This document shows, one piece after another, positions 37,734 through 45,094 of a stretch of DNA of 64,000 nucleotides. Within the stretch, counting starts at the first letter, position 1, and each line of letters begins with the position of its first letter. The stretch is from Thermoplasmata archaeon (GTDB taxonomy: Archaea; Thermoplasmatota; Thermoplasmata; Lutacidiplasmatales; UBA184). The notes under the pieces are model-generated. The model did not search any database and was not told the origin of the DNA. It was given only the letters and a program-made list of their open reading frames with translations. The stretch lies in assembly GCA_022749815.1 (NCBI GenBank), contig JAKIWV010000001.1, positions 310,001-374,000 on the forward strand. Reading direction: 5' to 3'. The translations under genes were made by a program, and so were the position numbers.

Positions 37734-37816
37734 GGGGCCGTAGGGAATTGGAAAAACCCACCCGTCTTCCAAACGGGTCCAGCAGTGGTTTGGGCGTTAG
37801 ATTCGCCCCGGCCCCA
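37734..37816 (+). tRNA. tRNA-like gene, anticodon TCC, class-II-like variable arm, non-consensus T-loop
   Basis: Acceptor GGGGCCG/CGGCCCC 7/7; D-arm GGG..GG..CCC; anticodon stem CCCGT/ACGGG, loop CTTCCAA; 14-nt variable arm TCCAGCAGTGGTTT; T-stem GGGCG/CGCCC, loop TTAGATT; A73; TATA-like TCTTTATGA about 29 nt upstream. Confidence 0.65.
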
Positions 37817-37868
37817 TCCTCATCCGACGCACAGCTTCGGAAACGATAAGGGTTTCGGGACCCGCTGA

Positions 37869-37905
37869 GGTAGAAGTAGAAGAAGAAGTAGAAGTAGTAG
37901 TCAGT
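37869..37905 (+). repeat. Purine-rich GTAGAA-type simple repeat
   Basis: gaggtagaagtagaagaagaagtagaagtagtag. Confidence 0.6.
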
Positions 37906-37937
37906 CCCTCGACCGGTTTGTGCCGAGAGCCGGATCA

Positions 37938-38075
37938 GTGCCTAAGCCCGGCCCCAAGGTTACGTGTCCGAAATGTCAGCACAGTTGGAGGCGTCGACCA
38001 GGCGCGCTGGCTCGGGTAAAGTGCCCAAATTGTGGAAAAAACTTCCAGCTCCCTCTTAGGGAGACGCCCTCGTGA
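37938..38075 (+). CDS. 45-aa zinc-ribbon protein
   Basis: GTG 37938: VPKPGPKVTCPKCQHSWRRRPGALARVKCPNCGKNFQLPLRETPS*; two CPxC knuckles; shorter than the ORF-track cutoff. Confidence 0.6.
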   Translation: MPKPGPKVTCPKCQHSWRRRPGALARVKCPNCGKNFQLPLRETPS

Positions 38076-38130
38076 GCGCCGAGATCTCTATTAGGCGGCG
38101 TCTCGTGCGCTGAGACGAGGAGGATGTGAA

Positions 38131-39297
38131 GTGCGCGTCCTCCTGGTCGAGCCGGACTACTACACGCGCTATCCTCCCCTCGGCCTCCTCAAGCTGGCCT
38201 CCTATCACCGTGCGAAGAACGACACAGTCGAATTGATCCGCGCACCTGCTGAACCAACGCAGCCACCCGATCGCATCTACGTAACATCGCTGTTCACGTA
38301 CGCCTGGCGGCCGGTGCATGAGGCAGTACGCTCCTACAAGGACCGATTTCCCCGGGCTGATGTCCGGCTAGGGGGGATCTACGCCTCTCTTCTACCAGAG
38401 CACGCTCGCCTGTCAGGAGCCGATCATGTCCAAGTTGGCCTCGTGCCAGAGGCGGAATCCCACATGCCCGCCTACGACCTCGTTCCGGAGTGGACGTCGA
38501 CGATCCTCTTCGCCTCCCGGGGGTGCATCCGCCGATGTGGGTTTTGTTCCGTCCCCAAACTCGAAGGCCGCCCGAGCGAACTTCGGTACGAGCTCGAACG
38601 GTTCATCTATCCGGGGCACAAGAAGGTCATACTCTGGGACAACAATATCCTCGGAAACCCGAACTGGAAACCGTTGTTTGACGACATAATCCGGCTCGGC
38701 ATCGAGGTGGACTTCAATCAGGGGCTCGACGCCCGCCTGTTGACCGACGAGGTTGCGGAGAGGATCTCGCACATGCGGATGTCGTCGATACGGCTCGCGT
38801 ACGATTACATTGGGATCCGGCCTGCTGTCCAAGCGGCGGTCTCCCGATTAAGAGAGCACGGAGCATCGACACGGAAGGTGATCGTTTACACGCTCTTCGA
38901 CTACGTCGACGACCCGGAGAATTTCTTCCACCGGGTCCGGGACCTCCTTAATTGGGGGGCGGTGTCCTACCCGATGCGCTTCGAGCCCCTCACGAGCTTG
39001 GCCAAGAATCAGTTCGTCAGCCCGCACTGGACCGCCGAGGCTCTAACCCGGGTGGCGAAGGCCCGCCGCGTGTTGGGGTTCGCGGGCGCGTTTCCTCCCT
39101 ACAAGGGGCTCGTGGAGAAGCTGAACGCCTCCGGGACGTTTGATGAAGCGTTCTCGCTCCGACCCGTGCAGAAGGAGCGGCAAGGAGTTCCACAAAACAC
39201 GCTATCGGAGATCTCTGAGGAAACTCTAGTCCCGATCACGTACCACGGATCGGGACGGCTGAGGAAGGTGAAGGATTGGCGGAAAATGCTCGCGTAA
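38131..39297 (+). CDS. B12-binding-domain radical SAM protein
   Basis: MRVLLVEPDYYTRYPPLGLLKLASY; SRGCIRRCGFCSVPK (CxxxCxxC). Confidence 0.88.
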   Translation: MRVLLVEPDYYTRYPPLGLLKLASYHRAKNDTVELIRAPAEPTQPPDRIYVTSLFTYAWRPVHEAVRSYKDRFPRADVRLGGIYASLLPEHARLSGADHVQVGLVPEAESHMPAYDLVPEWTSTILFASRGCIRRCGFCSVPKLEGRPSELRYELERFIYPGHKKVILWDNNILGNPNWKPLFDDIIRLGIEVDFNQGLDARLLTDEVAERISHMRMSSIRLAYDYIGIRPAVQAAVSRLREHGASTRKVIVYTLFDYVDDPENFFHRVRDLLNWGAVSYPMRFEPLTSLAKNQFVSPHWTAEALTRVAKARRVLGFAGAFPPYKGLVEKLNASGTFDEAFSLRPVQKERQGVPQNTLSEISEETLVPITYHGSGRLRKVKDWRKMLA

Positions 39298-39533
39298 ACG
39301 ATCTGTTCCTCTGGCAGATCGGTTCCCAAGGCCCTCCGGCGACCTGCCTGTGCTGCGGTCGACGCTTCGATCAAGAGAACCGCCGTATCCGCGGTCCCTA
39401 TCTCACGAGCCCTTACATCTATGTCTGCCAGGAATGCTGGGCCCTGCCGTTCGTCTTCTACCCGGACAAGATCGAGATGATGCGGGCCGATGGGTACCTC
39501 CTGCCGGAACGGTCGAGTACCAAGCGGCGCTGA
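39276..39533 (+). CDS. Small zinc-finger protein
   Basis: CLCCGRRFDQENRR...YVCQECWALPF; overlaps the radical SAM 3' end (TTG start). Confidence 0.6.
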   Translation: MAENARVNDLFLWQIGSQGPPATCLCCGRRFDQENRRIRGPYLTSPYIYVCQECWALPFVFYPDKIEMMRADGYLLPERSSTKRR

Positions 39534-39557
39534 GCGCGCCGCAGGTGCGTCGATAGT

Positions 39558-40241
39558 CTACCGCTCGGTCGCTCGTTCGAACAACTCACGAGCCCCATGG
39601 AAGTCCTCAACGCCGTGAGAGTCCGCGTGTGACGAAGGTCCGCCGGGCCGAGTAATCTGTATCCTCAATGAGAGGTCCGTGAACGCGACCACGTCGCTTG
39701 CGGTATCTCCGATTCCGCACGAGAATGATGCCCCCTCGGAAAGGGCGGTTGAAACGTACCCTTTCTTTGTTTCTGCATCCATAGGAGGGCCGCATGTCCC
39801 GGTGAACCTCCCATCGCGTGTGTGGAGGGTCAACGCAGCCACGGAGTCGAAGGCGTAGCGCTCAAGGATCGGGGCCAGGGCAACATCGGGAGAGGCGGTG
39901 ATCAGGACCAACCTGGCACCAGTCCGTCTGCAGTGCTCGTAGAATCCGTCGAAGCCTTTACTGTAGTCAATTTTCTCAGATAGCGATAGGGCCACCTCGC
40001 GGACGACCGACTCCTCCAGCCCGCGCACGCAGCGTGCGTATTGCGCGCTCTGTCGACGAATAGCCTCGTCGTACGGGACCCCCGAATCACGCTTGAACAG
40101 CTTCTGGTTGGCACAATATGGCTCCCATTCCCCCATCAACTCCCTGGCGTGGAGCTCGTCCGCGAGCATGAGGCCCATGGACCCTCGAATCACCGTTCCG
40201 TCGAGGTCGAGCACAACCAGGGCGCTAGTGGGTCCAAGCAT
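39558..40241 (-). CDS. HAD-superfamily hydrolase (SerB-like phosphatase)
   Basis: LVVLDLDGTVIRGSMG; LVLITASPD; GIGDTASDVVAF. Confidence 0.82.
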   Translation of the reverse strand: MLGPTSALVVLDLDGTVIRGSMGLMLADELHARELMGEWEPYCANQKLFKRDSGVPYDEAIRRQSAQYARCVRGLEESVVREVALSLSEKIDYSKGFDGFYEHCRRTGARLVLITASPDVALAPILERYAFDSVAALTLHTRDGRFTGTCGPPMDAETKKGYVSTALSEGASFSCGIGDTASDVVAFTDLSLRIQITRPGGPSSHADSHGVEDFHGARELFERATER

Positions 40242-40962
40242 GGTTGAATTCGCATTCGAAATTCTGTGGAGGGGGTAGGTGCTTGGCGAAATTCTGGGGG
40301 AACCCATCCTCGGCTTTGTCCGCCAGAATACTGTAGAGCCCAACGTGACCTGCCGTGAAAATGCCGACTAGGACAACCAACAACGCGATTACCGGGATCG
40401 ATGTGGAGATAGCTAACGCAAGGAACGCCCCACCGACCCCCAAGGCGCTGTTGATCCCACCTACTAAGACGATCTGCCAGAAGTACGGGCTCCGTGAACC
40501 CTCGTACATGGGTGGCTCCCATGCCGAAATCGGTAGAACGATGAACTTCCGGATGTTAGGGTTCCGCGAGTAGAAGTACCGACGGACTCCGTTGATCGTG
40601 CGTGCGTACAAAAGCATCTCACACCGGAGCCCAATCAACGAGATACATGCAGAAACGCCTAGCAGGCCTAGGACGAGAAATAGGCCCCCGAGTAGTCGCA
40701 AGTCATCGAATGCCGCGGGCGCGACATACAGCTTTGGAAGGATTTGGAGTATCAACGTCGACGCTGCGACCCCGGCGGCCATTAATGCGAGGTACGTTCG
40801 AAGGATCTCGTTCAGCTGGGTGTAGAGTGAGAAGAAGGACTGGGCGATCGTCGAGTATTCTTGCAGCATGAAGGCAGAGCCCTCATCGGTGACGGCGCCA
40901 GCCGCGGTGGCGCCTCCGGTCCCAGATCCGGGCGGACTACTGACCGAGGAGCCCACCATCAC
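40225..40962 (-). CDS. Multi-TM membrane protein, translationally coupled to the HAD gene
   Basis: 245 aa with four hydrophobic segments; 17-nt overlap with the HAD start. Confidence 0.65.
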   Translation of the reverse strand: MMVGSSVSSPPGSGTGGATAAGAVTDEGSAFMLQEYSTIAQSFFSLYTQLNEILRTYLALMAAGVAASTLILQILPKLYVAPAAFDDLRLLGGLFLVLGLLGVSACISLIGLRCEMLLYARTINGVRRYFYSRNPNIRKFIVLPISAWEPPMYEGSRSPYFWQIVLVGGINSALGVGGAFLALAISTSIPVIALLVVLVGIFTAGHVGLYSILADKAEDGFPQNFAKHLPPPQNFECEFNHAWTH

Positions 40963-41159
40963 AGTAGGCCCAATGGGGAAGCTGGTATGAATGCGTCGAC
41001 TCCCTGTGCGGGACGACCGGGGCCCTATCGACCGTCAACTCGAACCCGAACACTCCAAGAGCCATTAGCCCTTGGACGATTTGTGATGGACGCCGAGCAA
41101 CTCACGGACAGGTCTTTCTGCCGCTGATACAGGACATCATCATAGGCCTGGGCAGCGCC

Positions 41160-41393
41160 GTGTTCGGGGCGCTTCTCCTACCGACGCTGCTCAATGGCCA
41201 AGCCAAGGTCCCCCTCGCAACCTCATTGACGACCGGGATACTCCTTGCGGTTGAGGCGGCTGTATTCCTCAGCCTTGGGCTAGTCTTCACAACGGTGACG
41301 ACGGCCTTCACGGCCCTCGTGTGGTTACTTGTGGCGAAGTTCCGGCGGCCGAGACACGCAGTCCGCGATCAATCCGTCCACGAGGGGGTTTGA
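41160..41393 (+). CDS. Small two-TM membrane protein (start may lie upstream)
   Basis: FGALLLPTLLNGQAKVPLATSLTTGILLAVEAAVFLSLGLVFTTVTTAFTALVWLLV. Confidence 0.5.
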   Translation: MFGALLLPTLLNGQAKVPLATSLTTGILLAVEAAVFLSLGLVFTTVTTAFTALVWLLVAKFRRPRHAVRDQSVHEGV

Positions 41394-41410
41394 AGGCCGC
41401 AACGGACCGC

Positions 41411-41824
41411 CTAGCTTGGTGGCTCAACAGCCCTTGGGAGCATCCGGACCCTTCGAGGGCTTGTGCCCGAGGGGATGCCGGCGGAGATCTGAGCTGCGAG
41501 TCTTGACGGTTCGGCTGGTAGGCCCTTCCCCTCTTGGGCCGACATCCAGTCCAGGAGCGCCATCGCGCCTATTCCGGCAATGGCCCCGAGGGCCAGCGAC
41601 CCGTCCCAGCCCAGATGAATCCCTTCCTGAGCATGGCCGCACCCAGCGCATTCCCAACGCTGAGAGGAGAGACGGGCCCCCTCCACGACCGCAGTGCACT
41701 TAGGGCAACGGACCGGGAGGGAGTCGACCTGCTTGAGACCACTTTGGAGGAGGCGACTCTGCGCTTCCTTCAGAAGCTGAAGTTCGACATCAGTCAGCTT
41801 GAGACTCGTGGGCACGAATACCAC
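41411..41824 (-). CDS. Zinc-ribbon protein with one TM segment
   Basis: VRCPKCTAVV...WECAGCGHAQ...LALGAIAGIGAMALLDWM. Confidence 0.6.
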   Translation of the reverse strand: MVFVPTSLKLTDVELQLLKEAQSRLLQSGLKQVDSLPVRCPKCTAVVEGARLSSQRWECAGCGHAQEGIHLGWDGSLALGAIAGIGAMALLDWMSAQEGKGLPAEPSRLAAQISAGIPSGTSPRRVRMLPRAVEPPS

Positions 41825-41956
41825 GGAATACCGAGGTGGTTATAAGACTACTCGCGTATTCTTCGGTGGTAGCCTCACCACCATGGAACTGGTATGACCA
41901 CTTTACGTAGGACTAAGTAAAATGACTCCTTCCGCCCGTTAGTAGGAACTCGCGGA

Positions 41957-42559
41957 ATGGCTTTAGAAATGCAAGTCCGACCTGAGTCGGTGGACAGCCT
42001 GCGAATGAGGCTCCGAAACCTGATCAGCGGGAAGGCTTTCCTCGTTCGAGACGCTTCTGAGGAGCCCTTCGAATTGGCGTCGGGAGACAAGAGCTGGACG
42101 TACTTCGATTGTAAGACCGTCACTCAGGATCCTGAGGCTCTGAACCTCATTGCCGAGTTGATTTTCGATCGGATAAGAAACTATAATGTGAATGCCATCG
42201 GTGGATTGGAATCTGGCGCCATTCCAATATCCACTGCAGTCTCGATGCTAAGCTTCCAACGAGGCAAACCCATACCCTCATTCTGGGTTAGGCACGAGCG
42301 GAAGACTCGTGGGACCAAGAACAGGGTAGAGGGAACCCTACGACAGAATTCTCAAGTCGTGGTAATCGACGATGTAACGACGAAGGGTGCTTCGGCCGGG
42401 CTCGCCGTAGATGTCGTTCGGGAGGAGTTCCATTGCAATGTGATAGAGATCATTACAATGGTCGATCGGGAGGAAGGAGCGCGTCAGCGGTTCAAGGACA
42501 TGGGAATACAGTTCACTCCTCTCTTTGTGAGGTCCGATTTTAGGGCGTCCTCCCCGTGA
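41957..42559 (+). CDS. Orotate phosphoribosyltransferase-like PRTase
   Basis: IGGLESGAIPISTAVS; VVVIDDVTTKGASAGLAVDVV PRPP loop. Confidence 0.82.
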   Translation: MALEMQVRPESVDSLRMRLRNLISGKAFLVRDASEEPFELASGDKSWTYFDCKTVTQDPEALNLIAELIFDRIRNYNVNAIGGLESGAIPISTAVSMLSFQRGKPIPSFWVRHERKTRGTKNRVEGTLRQNSQVVVIDDVTTKGASAGLAVDVVREEFHCNVIEIITMVDREEGARQRFKDMGIQFTPLFVRSDFRASSP

Positions 42560-43214
42560 CTTCCATTCGGACTTGGGGATGGAAGGTCTCCGACCCGTCG
42601 AAGACGTTCGCGACAAGGTCGACCTGACCAATCTGAAGCTTACGCCTCATGTGTTTGACGAACTCCTCCATTGATGAGGTCTGTCTGAGAGCGAGGGAGT
42701 CGGCTGGATCGCTTTCAGAGGCAATCATTCCGAGCTGATTCGGCGCGCCCAATTTCTTGGCGCGACTCGCAAACCACTTCATGAATTCGAGGTCCTTCGC
42801 ACTGAGTTCGGGCTCATCGACATGATAGTGGAGTAAGCCGAGCAGGCCGTTCGCATTCGACGATGGCCCCGCAATACTCCGAAGGAATTTCCGAGGAGGA
42901 TACTCCTCTTCATCCTCTTGCTCGGATGGCGTCTCGTTCGTTAGGAGGATGCAACTCCATCTCTCGTCAAGAATGTAAGGTAACAGCCATTGCTCCAGGA
43001 ATTCAGACCTCTCTCTGTCAATGAATTTGGCTGCGTGTTTTCCCCGGTTCCCTCTACAAACGAGAAGATCCAATCTCCTGAGGGTCCGAACTGAGCCGCG
43101 TATTCCGAATAGCGCGCAAATTGGCTCTACTACCACAGATCTATGAAATTCTGTAGAGTAACCAATGTTCTTGTAAAGTTGAATCCAGAACGGATCGAGC
43201 GTATCAAGAGCCAT
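42540..43214 (-). CDS. Hypothetical protein at the right end of the element
   Basis: From MALDTLDPFWIQLYKNIGYSTEFHR...; overlaps the convergent PRTase 3' end. Confidence 0.5.
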   Translation of the reverse strand: MALDTLDPFWIQLYKNIGYSTEFHRSVVVEPICALFGIRGSVRTLRRLDLLVCRGNRGKHAAKFIDRERSEFLEQWLLPYILDERWSCILLTNETPSEQEDEEEYPPRKFLRSIAGPSSNANGLLGLLHYHVDEPELSAKDLEFMKWFASRAKKLGAPNQLGMIASESDPADSLALRQTSSMEEFVKHMRRKLQIGQVDLVANVFDGSETFHPQVRMEVTGRTP

Positions 43215-43407
43215 CGCCACGCTTCGCGAGGAATCGGTCGTTGGGCTCTCGGGGTCCCTCAACGGTGGTTCGTGACTCTTACTCGGTAGTGGTAGATTAG
43301 GGCGTCCACAGGCGTGAACCGTTACCGGTCCTCTATGCTGCAGATTTGCCACCGCGGGTTGGGCGTGGCGCATATACTCGATTGGGTACCCCCGATCAGT
43401 GCCGTGC

Positions 43408-43441
43408 GGACTTTTGAAACAGCCGGGGGACTTTTGAAACA
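43408..43441 (+). repeat. Right-arm paired direct repeat GGACTTTTGAAACA x2 (20-bp period)
   Basis: 43408-43421 and 43428-43441. Confidence 0.75.
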
Positions 43442-43462
43442 CTCTTATCGTTCTGACACAAA

Positions 43463-43477
43463 GCCGCATCAGGTCGG
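43463..43477 (+). repeat. attR core, direct repeat GCCGCATCAGGTCGG
   Basis: Identical to 30668-30682. Confidence 0.85.
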
Positions 43478-43529
43478 GGCCATTAAATAAGGGACCCCGC
43501 CGTATTTCACCGGGCCACCTGGTCCACTC

Positions 43530-45068
43530 ATGCGTCGCGGTTGGAGGTTACTCCGTCAGCACGGGCGCCGCGGTCGCTCGGGCCAAGTGAGCGCCGTCGC
43601 CACCGTCCTGGCGTTGATGCTCTTCGTGTCGTTCCTGGCGACCTTCGTCCTGGGCCAGTTGAACTCCCAGATGGCGCAAAAGGAGTTCCAACACCAGCTC
43701 TTGGTGGAGAACCAGATGTCGCGCCTGCAGACGGCGATCCTCCAGTCCGTCGCCGCCTTCGAGGGCAACGGGAGCACCTTCCTCTCCTCCCCGGTCACCC
43801 TCAGTTCGGGCGGGGCGCCCCCCTTTGGAGTCCCGTCCGGAGGCTCGCTTCAACCCGAACCCGCCACCATCGCCACCGCCGCCCGCTTCTCTATTTCCAG
43901 CCTCTCGAACGCTCCGGTGGAGTGGAACGACGGCACGGCCTGCTTCGCCGCCGGTAGCGGTACCTGTACCGCGGGGAGCGGTCTCGAGGTCTACAATTTC
44001 TCCGGGAACCACAGTGCCGCCACCCCGACCGTGAACGGGTGCGCGGGCGGTGGATGCACCGTGGTCTACAACGTGTCGGGGAGCTTTAACACGCTGAGCC
44101 TCACTCTTTCCGGAGCGACGCTGGGCAACGTGCTGTACCAGGTCTCGGGAAATTGGGACAACCTGACTCTGAACTACGGAGTGACCTGCAGCAATCACCA
44201 GAGCGTGACGATCATCTTCTCCGGAAACAACGACACCTACAAGCTGGCCGCGACCGGATGCACCAGTGCGCCCGGGGCCTCCATCAACACGACCTTCGTC
44301 GGATCCAGCGGGAACCAGTGCCCGTACGGTTCCGCGTCGCGCTCCGACAAGTTCCTCGGCGCGACGTGGGCTTCCTCCACCGGGGTCTATCAGAACCTGA
44401 CCTGGCGGAACGCCCTCGGGACCGTCTCGGCCCCCCACACGGTCCCCGCGAACGGTGGGAACGACCACCTGACGTTCGCGAACACGAGCGGGTACTTCCA
44501 GTGCCTCTTCACGACCTCGACCACCACCGGGCCCTACACGCTCGATTTCCTGTCCGGCGTGCAAGCGAAGCTGAACAACCGATACATCACGCCGTCGGCC
44601 GTGGCGTACGACCAGGGGGCAGTGATCCTCGGCGTCCAGAACGGCGGCTCGGTCATGCTGAGCCCGCCCGAAGTGTCGTTCGTCCAGAATCCCTCGGGCG
44701 TGGCGTTCAGCATCATGCTGGTCAGCGTCACCGGCGCTACGGGAATCGCTACGGGCTTCGGCACCGCGGCGGTGATCTCGAGCATTCTCTCGGTCCAGAA
44801 CTACCAGATCACCGACGGGAAGCCGGGGACCCAATTCCTGCCGTTCTTCTACCTCAACATCACGACCGCCTATCCGCAAGCGTGGGCCACGTTCTGGGCC
44901 TCGCAAGGACCCGTGGACCCGACCGGCACCACCTGTGTTCCGGGCACGGGCGTCACAGCGGCCAACTGTCTCTCCCCTCCGTACGGACGAACTTCGACGA
45001 TCGTGGTGCCGATCAACGCGAACCAGTTCGACCTCACGACCATCATCGCGCAGGTCAGTATCTACTGA
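43530..45068 (+). CDS. Archaeal pilin-like/secreted surface protein
   Basis: 512 aa; SGQVSAVATVLALMLFVSFLATFVLG N-terminal helix, Ser/Thr/Asn-rich ectodomain. Confidence 0.7.
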   Translation: MRRGWRLLRQHGRRGRSGQVSAVATVLALMLFVSFLATFVLGQLNSQMAQKEFQHQLLVENQMSRLQTAILQSVAAFEGNGSTFLSSPVTLSSGGAPPFGVPSGGSLQPEPATIATAARFSISSLSNAPVEWNDGTACFAAGSGTCTAGSGLEVYNFSGNHSAATPTVNGCAGGGCTVVYNVSGSFNTLSLTLSGATLGNVLYQVSGNWDNLTLNYGVTCSNHQSVTIIFSGNNDTYKLAATGCTSAPGASINTTFVGSSGNQCPYGSASRSDKFLGATWASSTGVYQNLTWRNALGTVSAPHTVPANGGNDHLTFANTSGYFQCLFTTSTTTGPYTLDFLSGVQAKLNNRYITPSAVAYDQGAVILGVQNGGSVMLSPPEVSFVQNPSGVAFSIMLVSVTGATGIATGFGTAAVISSILSVQNYQITDGKPGTQFLPFFYLNITTAYPQAWATFWASQGPVDPTGTTCVPGTGVTAANCLSPPYGRTSTIVVPINANQFDLTTIIAQVSIY

Positions 45069-45094
45069 CGCTCCCGTCCCCGCGCGACACGCTT

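Larger units (their letters stand above)
30683..43462. mobile_element. Integrated ~12.8 kb element, no recognisable integrase
   Basis: Bounded by 15-bp att repeats; circularised junction GACACAAAGCCG-CATCAGGT-CGGCTTTGTGTC is a perfect 12-8-12 inverted repeat; paired TTYTGAAAC repeats in both arms; all-accessory gene content between ftsZ and a pilin-like gene. Confidence 0.85.
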
